Shown: piece after piece, positions 10,644 to 20,905 of the stretch
Position numbering within the stretch: position 1 is the stretch's first letter
Layout of the letters: every line of letters starts with the position of its first letter
Assembly: GCA_028753945.1 (NCBI GenBank)
Contig: JAPNXP010000009.1
Span: 5,332,001 to 5,396,000, forward strand
DNA length: 64,000 bases
Source: Hexactinellida sp. DTS-2022
Taxonomy: Eukaryota; Porifera; Hexactinellida
Direction: 5' to 3'
The notes under the pieces: generated by a model
Database searches by the model: none
Seen by the model: the letters and a program-made list of their open reading frames with translations, nothing else
What the model was told of the DNA's origin: nothing
Made by a program: the position numbers and the translations under genes

Positions 10644-11911
10644 GGTACAATTGCACTATCTTACACCCCCCTACTTTTTTAATGATGGCCAAAATCACTG
10701 TATGCCACGTGATAGAACACGTCGAGACATGAAGATTGAGCTAAAGATCACTAAAATCGGTCAAGAAACAAAAAAGTTAAATTTTTTCAAGCTCATAAGC
10801 CAAACTCTATGGGAAAAATTGAAATCATCACTGAAGCCAAATATACTATAAAATAGTATTGTAGTAGCATAGTTATGTGCATACAAGCCAATTTACATGT
10901 CTAACACTTCAATTCGTTAGTAAGGTGTCAGATTCATTTTATCAGATTCCTATTCTAAATTTCAAATCTCCACTTTCAAATTATTCTACGAAAAATGCTA
11001 AGCGACATGATTCATTATTTCAACTGATATTATATTCGTAATTCTAGAGGGTCAGTATATACGTATGTAAATGATTGCCTTGGTTAGTTTATATTTTCAA
11101 TCCCGATTCTTTTTTCCTGATATCTCTTACTTTTAACTAAGTCCCATAAATCCAGTCAGGCTTAACTAAATTACCAACAGTATGGCAATTTTCGAGTTGT
11201 TAATTCCATCTACATTCTAATTAAATAAGCTGAATATACTTTAGAATCAAACGGAGTTATTTGTTGTTATTTTATTATCTATTAACCAGGGCCTTATTCA
11301 CTAACATTTCTAAAACTTCAATTTGAACTTAGACAAAGACTAAACAAAGTCTTGAATTAGTTTATGTTACACAGTGTTTCATGCAGACATTTAGGCAGGG
11401 GGGGGGGCTTCGCAAAACTTATCCCAAAACTTAGTCTTGCAAAAACTTAATTGAACTTAAACTTAACTTAAATTAATATTTCCTCGCAATCTACGAACAT
11501 ATTTACTTGATCAATCTATTACCTCCTTAAATGCAAATTATTATCCAATGGAATATCAAAACACGATTACAACACCCAAAAATAAGGATATAGTACAGTA
11601 CTGTTTGTATACTACAAGATTGTGAGGTATAATAAATAATCATAAACTAATTGTCAAATACATTAAAATGAATTAAACTGAAAATATTTTATTTTCATTC
11701 TATCAGACAATCACATCATAAAACAAATTTAATTAATTAATTATTGCTTGGCGGGATTATAAAAAGAGTCCTGGATTAAAAAGCCTAACTATAGGAGACC
11801 TTGAGTTTATAGGTTGAGGGCGGTGGAATCATATAGAAACATTTGTATTTAAACAAATCCCAATGATTAACTGTTGCATTGCAAAAAAAATTGTCCTGTG
11901 TATGCCTAGAC

Positions 11912-12189
11912 CAGTGGTTTTTAACCTTTTTTATGTCATTTCCCCTTTTGGCCTGTTCACTCTACCCGATTTCCCCCTTCATTTGTAGTATAAGGAATAA
12001 AGAAGCCTTGAAATTACAAATTATTAGCTGTCTGGCGATAACTGCTTCTTGGCCACCAGTGGATCAATATTAGGAGGTATTATTTTATTTAGGTTTTATT
12101 ATTATTATAATTTTGTCTAAATTGATTTCCCCCTTATATTCCCGAAATTCCCCCCCAGGGGGAAATTTCCCCCAGGTTAAGAACTACTG
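11912..12189. mobile_element. hAT-type MITE
   Basis: Ends CAGTGGTTTTTAACC and GGTTAAGAACTACTG. The flanks GCCTAGAC (11904-11911) and GGCTAGAC (12190-12197) form an 8-bp duplication with one mismatch. The interior has inverted runs of 'tttccccc' and 'gggggaaa'. Confidence 0.85.
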
Positions 12190-12416
12190 GGCTAGACTAA
12201 TTTGAAATGTTGCATGCAACTTGTATGCGAAAGAGCTATGTTCTATTTAATTGCAACACGTTACTAAAAATTCGTCGGATTGTATAACAAATTTGCATTG
12301 TGTATGGTAAACTTTATTTAATCGATTAACAAAATAGGAAATGGATGCCACTGCATCGTAGATTATTAATTGTTTAATAAATAGAATTTAACAAAAACAA
12401 ATTACAGGAAGTACAA

Positions 12417-13361
12417 TTATACTACTGGGTATTGATCCCTTATTTCTTTAATTAAATTGGAGAAAATAGCTTCTATATATTTCTTTCTCCAACATATTTC
12501 GGCCAGATAGGTGTCCAATAATTCCGGGTTTGTAGTCATGGAATTCCTCATCCTTTTTTTGGCTTGACCCCAAGTACTTTCCACAGTTTGGGTATGTACA
12601 CCAGTGGTGGGATTTACAAAATTTATGCTGTGGTTAACGGTTAAGTGTTGGAATATGCTAGCAGGAATTAAATTATACGACGCCCATTCATCAGAGTAAA
12701 TAGTAGTCCCAGGGAGAATATACTGTTGTATGATCGGGATTAAAGTTGCTGCTGACCGATCAAGTACAGGGATCATAAAAACCTCCTTTGTTTCTCTATC
12801 AATACCTCCAAATACCCATTGACCTGAGAGTAAACGACCTCTAGAATATTTTCTGTGTCCGAATTTAGATTCGTCTATTTCAACAATATGTCCAGGCCCG
12901 CCAATTGGTTTGGGATTAGTCAAAAATACTTCAACACATAAGTCACGAATAAAGTTCTTCCAATCAGTGATTGTATGCTCTCCCCAACCAAGATTCTTGT
13001 GTAAAAATGCCGTTGTTTGCAGATTATCTGCCCAGAAATAGAGAAATTCTACCAATTCGGGTAATGGTACATTGGATCCTTCGAAAAAGGAACCAATCCT
13101 TAGTGACGCAAACTTTTTGCAGTTTTTTTCCGGACATCTCCACCCCTTTCCTTCAGATATACCTGCAAATGCTCCAGGACGCATCATGCTACCGCATTTA
13201 CATAGCATCCCTCTAGCTAAAAGCCCATTTGTCTGCAACCACGTGATACAGGTATCTTCATCTATAGTGACAGCACGAAAAAGTTGCTTTAATGTCATTT
13301 CATTATCAGTAGGGAAGATAGTAGGAACCATCAAAGGTTGGAATGAAGGAGCAATTGCCAT
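12417..13361 (-). CDS. Merlin-type (ISXO2/IS1016-like) DDE transposase
   Basis: Intact 314-residue reading frame on the minus strand, ATG at 13361-13359 and stop at 12417. An N-terminal zinc ribbon is formed by C54, C56, C76 and C81 (CKCGS..WRCPEKNCKKF). The catalytic triad of the ISXO2-like domain is visible: D163 in EIDESKFG, D224 in IYSDEWASYN and E261 in QTVESTWGQAKKR. This DDE fold belongs to eukaryotic Merlin elements and bacterial IS1016-like elements; it cuts and pastes DNA at terminal inverted repeats. The length is normal for the family. No stop or frameshift is seen, in contrast to every other transposase in this window. The 393-bp terminal repeats on both sides are its likely substrates. 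Confidence 0.88.
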   Translation of the reverse strand: MAIAPSFQPLMVPTIFPTDNEMTLKQLFRAVTIDEDTCITWLQTNGLLARGMLCKCGSMMRPGAFAGISEGKGWRCPEKNCKKFASLRIGSFFEGSNVPLPELVEFLYFWADNLQTTAFLHKNLGWGEHTITDWKNFIRDLCVEVFLTNPKPIGGPGHIVEIDESKFGHRKYSRGRLLSGQWVFGGIDRETKEVFMIPVLDRSAATLIPIIQQYILPGTTIYSDEWASYNLIPASIFQHLTVNHSINFVNPTTGVHTQTVESTWGQAKKRMRNSMTTNPELLDTYLAEICWRKKYIEAIFSNLIKEIRDQYPVV

Positions 13362-13735
13362 TAATGATCAATGAAATAATAATTAAGTGTGATATGTAAA
13401 TGTGAAATTTTAGAATTGTCTTCTCTGAAACTCTTTTATATTAATATAAGTGGTGATTTGTATGCCATTTTGGAATTTAAGTTATATAAGGTCTTTACCA
13501 CTTGTGGTTTGTATGAAACTTTTATGAAACCAACAATTGTTTAACAATAATCATTCCAATTGTAATTTGTAAAACTTACAATTGACTAATTAGAGTGCTT
13601 CCAATTGGATAGAGGGTTTCTGATTGAATTGTATTATAATGTTTCATTACTGCATAAAAACCTTGAAATGATTGCAAATATATGTATAATTCTATTTGGT
13701 AATAACAGCAAACAGAACAATATTATTATAGGATC

Positions 13736-14812
13736 TACCGTGACCTTCGATATATAAGGCCTGAGTGCTGGTTTGAACCATGGATTACTTAAAGTGCATT
13801 GAAAAATGGAGAATTGTTCTTTATCCCAATAATTAGCAATGATAGAGCTGAAAAGTGTATTATAACTATATAGGAATATGGTACCCAGGTATACATAGCA
13901 CTCTCCAGAATTGTGATATGTCATCATCTGATGACGTAATGGTAATTTTGGTTGCGAATTATCTTGTTTTTCTAGCATACTTTTAACATAGTTAAACGCG
14001 TTATAAATGTTCAAAATTGGAACATGGTTATACCCATAACTAGTTGAAAAAAATATATCGAAATTATAAATGGAATGTTGACACATTCCTCGGTTGCCAT
14101 GGAAATGTATATTTCCTAAAATGTGTCATAACTCAAAAACTATGAATGTTATGTAAACTAGGCTGGTACTGATCTGTCCGGAATAGGTAACTTCCTATTC
14201 ATTGATAATACATTTTATATGCCTAACTTCAATAACTTTTGAGATCATGACATAATTAACACTTAATTCATTATTAGGTAATGACTCACTATCTCAAAGA
14301 TGATTGAAGTTAGGCATATAAAATGTATTATCAATGAATAGGAAGTTACCTATTCCGGACAGATCAGTACCAGCCTAGTTTACATAACATTCATAGTTTT
14401 TGAGTTATGACACATTTTAGGAAATATACATTTCCATGGCAACCGAGGAATGTGTCAACATTCCATTTATAATTTCGATATATTTTTTTCAACTAGTTAT
14501 GGGTATAACCATGTTCCAATTTTGAACATTTATAACGCGTTTAACTATGTTAAAAGTATGCTAGAAAAACAAGATAATTCGCAACCAAAATTACCATTAC
14601 GTCATCAGATGATGACATATCACAATTCTGGAGAGTGCTATGTATACCTGGGTACCATATTCCTATATAGTTATAATACACTTTTCAGCTCTATCATTGC
14701 TAATTATTGGGATAAAGAACAATTCTCCATTTTTCAATGCACTTTAAGTAATCCATGGTACACAAATTTTCGCTTAGCACTCAGGCCTTGTATATCGAAG
14801 GTCACGGATCTA
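13736..14812. repeat. Large inverted duplication carrying a duplicated 100-codon ORF
   Basis: Two arms of about 510 bp (13736-14246 and about 14293-14812) are near-identical inverted copies with a 50-60-bp centre. Each arm carries the same reading frame, 14086-13634 on minus and 14450-14821 on plus, beginning MCQHSIYNFDIFFST and identical for about 100 residues before the arms end. I do not recognise the protein. Identical ORFs follow automatically from the palindrome, so they are weak evidence for a gene. Confidence 0.75.
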
Positions 14813-14821
14813 CTTACTTAG

Positions 14822-15997
14822 AAATTCTGGAGGAAGCTAGTTTCTATTTGGGGAGCAGGAGCCGGCGCGGCACTCCAAATTATGAACGTTATTTTTTTAA
14901 ATTAATTATTACAAATCATTCAGAAAAAATAACTCATGCCAATATTAATTTAATTCAAAAAAAGACTCCATACAAAGTAATGATTCATGATTCAAAACAA
15001 TCTCTTAAATCATTGGTTATGAAATTTTAAGAATTTATAGGAAATCAAAAATCGTGATAAATGCTATTATTTTGTGAAATCCATGTTTAATTGTACTAGA
15101 TAATTTGGTAAAGCTCTTCGGAGTCTGTCGTTTCGCGATAGCACACTCACTAATATTGACTATTAAGGATGATTTGTTACTTTGAGAAATAAATTCACGA
15201 CATATAAGAATCACACTATTTAGGCTCAATAAGTTTGCAGAAATAATAGTCGCTAAAAACAGATAGGATTTAATTTTTAATTATCCTCTGAGTTGTTAAA
15301 AGCAAATCCATATACACTACATGATGTTTGTTTACTCTGTATGACATATAACTAATTGTAATACCACTTGCATGGCTATAAATAGATGATTCTTTTCCAA
15401 AATCAAATAATTTAAAATATTTAACTTGATTTAATACCCTGATTGAAATGTTATAGAATTGTTTACTGGTGATGTAAATCATTTTAATTGATATGAAGAA
15501 ATTGTGAATAAGTTTTAATTAATTAATGTGAACCTTCTAGGATTTTCGAAAATCCGCAAACGCTTCTCATATTATCTAAGTATTTCTAGACAATTTCTAG
15601 ACTTTTCACAATGCAATTGTACTTTATGCACGTTATGCTGTTCGTCGTTTTCGATATATAAATCAGGGTTGAGTTCTATTATAATTATAATAAATTCAAT
15701 TACAATTAATTACGTTTATGATATAATTGTAATTGTAATTGTAATTGTAATTGAAGAACACAAATCCCTAGTATTGTAATTCTAATTGGAATTGGAAAAC
15801 AACAATCCCTATAATTGTAATTGTAGTTGAAATTCTAAGGATAGCGTAATTGTTATTGTAATTTAAAATTATAATTGAACCCAACCCTGATATTAATATC
15901 GGTCATTATAGTGGTACGCGGAGACACTAATATTTGTGAAGTCGTCCGCGCTGTAAAAAGTTTGAGAACCACTAATACAGACGGATACTTAAATAAG
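14822..15997. other. Unassigned right part of the Merlin-like element
   Basis: AT-rich sequence with short ORFs I cannot assign. 15690-15870 has an (AATTGT)n-type simple repeat on both sides of short breaks. A hAT-like remnant lies at about 15910-15975 (left end ..TAGTGGTACGCGG, right end TTGAGAACCACTA). Confidence 0.5.
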
Positions 15998-16397
15998 AAT
16001 ATAATATCAGTTGAAATAATGAATCATGTCGCTTAGCATTTTTCGTAGAATAATTTGAAAGTGGAGATTTGAAATTTAGAATAGGAATCTGATAAAATGA
16101 ATCTGACACCTTACTAACGAATTGAAGTGTTAGACATGTAAATTGGCTTGTATGCACATAACTATGCTACTACAATACTATTTTATAGTATATTTGGCTT
16201 CAGTGATGATTTCAATTTTTCCCATAGAGTTTGGCTTATGAGCTTGAAAAAATTTAACTTTTTTGTTTCTTGACCGATTTTAGTGATCTTTAGCTCAATC
16301 TTCATGTCTCGACGTGTTCTATCACGTGGCATACAGTGATTTTGGCCATCATTAAAAAAGTAGGGGGGTGTAAGATAGTGCAATTGTACCATAAATA

Positions 16398-16723
16398 CAG
16401 TCGAATATTGTTAGTACGAACACCAGGGGACACTCGTATTAACAGGTGTCACTGGACTGCCAAAGGGAATTTTCTCTACCGTGTTCCCTCGAACTTGGTT
16501 AGGTACTCATATAAATATATATACTACGGTAGAACCTCGTTAGTATGAACACGGTTAACTAAACGAAATGCGTGTAAATATGAATACTTTTTCAGTCCCC
16601 TTCAAAGTCTTTTCAATACAAATGATAGGTACCCAAATGATATAGGTTAACACGAATTCCGGATAAGGCGAACACATTTTGACGGTCCTCTGATGGATGA
16701 CGTTCGTACTAACTACTGTACTG
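16398..16723. mobile_element. pogo/Tigger-like MITE (two nested copies)
   Basis: The left end after TA reads CAGTCGAATATTGTTAGTAC; the right end reads GTACTAACTACTGTACTG before TA. Inside, at about 16535, a second start (ggtagaacctcgttagtatg) suggests a nested copy of the same family. It lies in the presumed intron between the two sacsin-like exons. Confidence 0.65.
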
Positions 16724-16765
16724 TATACGTGGAACAATTTACCATGATAATTGGTAAATTATCTT

Positions 16766-17030
16766 ACAAACCTGTGAGGTGGTACACAGAAATGAACCCG
16801 AGTGCGAAACGCCCTACTTTGAGGACTTGTTTTTCTTTCCCGCTTTCTCCAATGTTCCTAATTCCTTCCCAATCGTCTTCTTGGAAGACTCCGTTGTTCC
16901 ACACGTACAGAGCTGCTCCTTGGTACTTACCTACGTCCGGATGTATTAGCTTATCTGTACCATGGACGGTCTCATCGAGGAGAAACTCCACCTCGCTTGC
17001 ACCTGCGTCATCGGCGTTTTGTATAAGTTC
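16766..17030 (-). pseudogene. Sacsin-like Hsp90-type ATPase exon
   Basis: Minus-strand exon with the start of a sacsin ATPase domain: [20 protein letters not shown], then [34 protein letters not shown] and [16 protein letters not shown]. The N-box [11 protein letters not shown] binds ATP-Mg in this family. A plausible acceptor TGCCTAG lies just upstream (17031-17037) and a donor G/GTTTGTAAG at about 16766-16758. Usual family sequence has GFNSVYHLTD; here N is replaced by I. The next exon piece on this strand is 10643-10321. The exon itself is unbroken, but the rest of the gene is dispersed, so I call it part of a pseudogene. Confidence 0.8.
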
Positions 17031-17039
17031 CTAGGCACA

Positions 17040-17761
17040 AGTTATTTAAGGCTCGACCCACACCTTCAGGACGGAGGCCCAGAACAGTGATTAAATGTAT
17101 ATTATTGTATATTCCGCATGCTCTATAGATGGAGTATATTCACAGGAATTTTCATCCAGAAATTCCAAATACTTTAGGAAATATACCACCTTGCGCCACT
17201 TCGCGCCACTGACGTAATATAAAATTTGGCTGGGATTTCGTCACAATTTATAGCGGAATTATCTAATTTATATTACTTAATACTTCATAACGTAAGATTA
17301 AACCATTGCATAATACTTAGTTAACATTGTTATATAACCACTATATAAGATTTCTACTGAATGAAGTGTATATATATAGGAAAACAGTATTACAATATAA
17401 ATCAACAGATATTCTTCAAAAAAGTACCAACCCAGTCCAACTCGCGCCGATGGAGGGAAAAATTCAATTATGAATTTTAAGATTTCTTTGCAGATTACTA
17501 TTGTAGTAATAGTGCTACCTAACTTGTATTAGAATTTAACGTTTCTGATACATTTACAAATTGTTGTAATTCTTTGAATCGGAAAAATGCAATAATAATC
17601 ACCAAAATAACTTGTTTTGACTTTGAAGCTCTACAAAATCTTAGTAAGCTAATAAAATGATAAAAGCTCCCATTACATTTTAAGCAAGTATATGTAATGA
17701 ATAAACAAGGCATAATCAACACTAAAACTTTTGTGGTTTTTCACTTACATCGGCGCAGATT
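17040..17761. other. AT-rich stretch without recognised gene
   Basis: No supported ORF. It includes a 22-bp sequence (17046-17067, taaggctcgacccacacctt..) whose inverse recurs at 25503-25524. Confidence 0.5.
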
Positions 17762-18152
17762 TTTACTGTGCCGACTATACTATAGTATAGTGGCCCAGTA
17801 TTGGTCTTAGTGCCTTGGATGTTTTTACTGTGCCGACTATACTATAGTATAGTTTCTCCTATATGAAAATTCAATTTCACTCAACAGTTATTCAATTTCA
17901 GAACGATTTCTGATATTCAAACAATGGATTAATGAGATGGGATATCTATTTGTATAAATATTTGTCTATTTGTGTGCTTGGTGCCCGAAATGTATTAGAG
18001 TGTAAGGGGGGGGGGTTTATAAAGCATTTACGTATAATGGAAATATAAACTTAATCCCATATGTCATTCAAAGTAAGCGAGTATGCTGATTTCAATTTTA
18101 AAACGATGACTGATATACAAACAATGGATTCATGAAATGGAATATCTATTAA

Positions 18153-20194
18153 GGGTATCTTGTATTGATATTCGGGCGTTCACGGTGAATCTCAGAATTG
18201 CATAATTTACTACTAGGAATACTCTAGATGAGATAGAGATTGACTTCTATGATTTTTTTTTTCTTAATTTTCAATCAAGATGGTGTTTTTTAATATAATA
18301 AGACGTCGACTTCCTTATATGGGCATGACATTTTTTTCAAAATTGTTGAATCTTTTTGAATTTTTGAACATATTATTATGAGACTATTTCCTCTCAGTAA
18401 TAATTTTTATTTTATTTATTTTTGCAGAAGAAACGATACTAAAGGGCATTTTTTCAAAATAATCATAAAACGCAGTCGTGCACTAAACTATCGTTATAAA
18501 AAGTTAGAAGAAAAATTTTTCAATTTTAGTTCAAGGGGCTGAGGATGTATCATGTGTTACCCCAGAGAATTTTTTTGACTTTCTGATAATTATTTTTGGT
18601 TTTATAAGCATTCTAAGGCTGCGGCCCACGAATTTTTCCGAATTTCAACATCAAAAGAGGTGATAAAATTCTGCACTGCCATATATTGTTCCCAAAATTA
18701 AAAAATTCGGAATCTACAGGTCAAAATATATAGGTTCACGTCAAAAAGTTCAGGAATATGTCAAAAATTAGGAAATTAGGGGCATAAAAGAAGATGAAGG
18801 CTATGCCAGTACCCGGTGATCATATATTACTGTTGGGAAATTGAACTGCAGTATAATTCTGTTATTCTTCATAGAAATGCGTCAGCTTCTTATCTATACG
18901 TAGCATTTGGTTTCAACACTTTTACATTAATATATCATGAGTTATGACCAATTTATGACAATGGTTTTGTCTGTTTTGTCATATTTTCACACCTCAAGGC
19001 CCTCAAATATGCAATAATGTATTATATAAAACCCCAATTTGGTAATACAAAGATGGAAATAGCATTTGCGCACAAAATGAGACGTTACACGAGACGATCC
19101 AATCATTATTCGTTAGGTTATGGACTTTTGGGCCACAGCAGGGGGCAAAAAATCACACATTTCACACCTGTTGATATTTCAGAAACCCTTTGAGATATAA
19201 TGATTATAGCCATCAGAAATTACTGTAAATACCTGACTTTCTATACGTTTATAATACATTTTCGGACTCTAGGTGTCATACTTTTTAACATGACCATATA
19301 TGGTAATTTGATGTGCCCAATTTTGATGACGAAGCAAATTTTGTAACTCTTGATCTCGGGACAGCAGAGACTAGCTCTAAAATTCTAATCACATCATGAT
19401 ACTAATTCTTACTCATTGGATAAACTTTTGGGATTATATTATGAATCGAATGATGTGTTCAGATTTCAAATGCCCAAATATGGTGGTGTCAAAGTGTCAA
19501 TATGTTAAAAAGCTGACAAAAATCCAACTTCTGATCCAAATGAGATAGAGCTTAGCTCTAAATTGATAAAAATAGTCTAATTCAATTTCAAATGACATTA
19601 TCTATTTTATGCAGTTTAGGAACTCCTTTTCTTCGCACTTTCATATTCTGGACTCAGCCACTTCGACACAAATTAATTAAATGCTAATTATGAAGGTGTA
19701 AAAAAGACCATTTGGGCATATGGATGTAAAAAGAGAATTTTTATTCTAGAAAGTCAAACTTTTTTTTAAAATGCTCAGGATAAGTAGGCGCATGTTTTAA
19801 AAGACCTGAGTTTAGCCATTATAATACAAAAAAATTGAATTAGTATACTTTTAATGAAAAAAAGTGGGTTTTTTTGACCAATTTCACAAAAATGACAATA
19901 ACATAGAGTAGATTAAAGAAAAAGCATAATTCGAGATCTTTTAAAACATTGAGTATTGACTCAGGTATAATTTATAATTGACATGTTTCGCGCTAAAAAC
20001 TAACATAAATTTTTTTTATAATTTCTTGGCAAGTATGGATTAGGCCTATATTGACATTGTCTAGTTCATAACTAGGGATATATACATAGTAGAACTCTAA
20101 TATTCTCAGGGATATCTTAGAATATTTAGTACTATCCAAAAACGCAATAAAAACATTAGGTCGTCGGGTGTCAAAATATCAGTACAGGATACCC
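18153..20194. mobile_element. 2-kb non-autonomous element with TTAA target site
   Basis: Inverted ends GGGTATCTTGTATTGATATT and AATATCAGTACAGGATACCC (one or two mismatches) are flanked by TTAA on both sides (18149-18152 and 20195-20198). Other satellite units in the window have the uninterrupted site with a single TTAA (near 21833). TTAA duplication fits piggyBac or Kolobok. No ORF over 60 codons was found inside. Confidence 0.8.
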
Positions 20195-20575
20195 TTAAAT
20201 CACTATTCGTCTGTGTGCGTGTTTGGTGGTCGAATTGTATTAGAGTGATAGGGGGTTATAATAGGAATATAAACTAGATCCCTTTTGTCATTCTAAGTAA
20301 ACAAGTATGCTGATTTCCAATTTTAAACAGTATATTAATATTCAATGGATTAAAGCAAATTAAATTAAATTGGAAATTTGTTTACTTAACTCAACTCAAC
20401 TCACATTGCTAAAATAATTAACTATTTATATCATTTATTATCTATACATAATGAATGAATGGCATTAAACCCAAGATGGTTCAAGATAGAAATAATTTAA
20501 AATCAACAATGGTTCCTTTGTCCCGTACAACTTGTAAAATGAGACTAAACACTATGAGGTGTTCATGACATGGCG

Positions 20576-20705
20576 AAAAAAATCCAAAATTGCAGCTGTG
20601 CCACAAGCGTGTTCCTTTGGAGGCACTATCAATAAACCACCACCAAAATATAGTGCCACAAAAGGAACATGCGTCGGCACAGCTGCAATTTTGGATTTTT
20701 TTTTT
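20576..20705. repeat. Hairpin module of the satellite units
   Basis: Inverted repeat: outer arms AATCCAAAATTGCAGCTGTG and complement, inner arms GTTCCTTTGGAGGCACTAT and near-complement, loop rich in CCACCACC. Further copies in the left array at 22211-22335, 23790-23917 and 25216-25348; in the right array at 26164-26291, 27933-28067, 29149-29277, 30719-30845 and 31923-32049, plus a half copy at 26795-26850. It is the only long block common to both arrays. Confidence 0.9.
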
Positions 20706-20905
20706 TTACTGTGCCGACTATACTATAGTATAGTGGCCCAGTATTGGTCTTAGTGCCTTGGATGTTTTTTTGTTTTTACTGTGCCGACTATACTAAAGTA
20801 TAGTGGCCCAGTATTGGTCTTAGTGCTTTGGTTTGTTTGTTTTTACTGTGCCGACTATACTATAGTATAGTGGCCCAGTATTGGTCTTAGTGCCTTGGAT
20901 GTTTT
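20706..20905. repeat. 60-bp palindromic subrepeat, three copies
   Basis: Tandem copies of a unit with the perfect palindrome ACTATACTATAGTATAGT followed by GGCCCAGTATTGGTCTTAGT; the middle copy has one change in the palindrome (actaaagtatagt). Two more copies lie at 17762-17852. Confidence 0.9.

Larger units (their letters stand above)
10644..16390. mobile_element. Merlin-like transposon with 393-bp terminal inverted repeats
   Basis: The two ends, 10644-11036 and 15998-16390, are near-identical inverted copies starting GGTACAATTGCACTATCTTA. Between them lies an intact ISXO2/IS1016-type transposase (12417-13361), a hAT MITE (11912-12189) and an inverted duplication (13736-14812). The 8-9-bp target duplication expected for Merlin is not visible; the right edge abuts a pogo-like MITE, and the left edge abuts sacsin-like coding sequence. 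At 5.7 kb it is longer than usual for the family because of the nested insertions. Confidence 0.7.
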
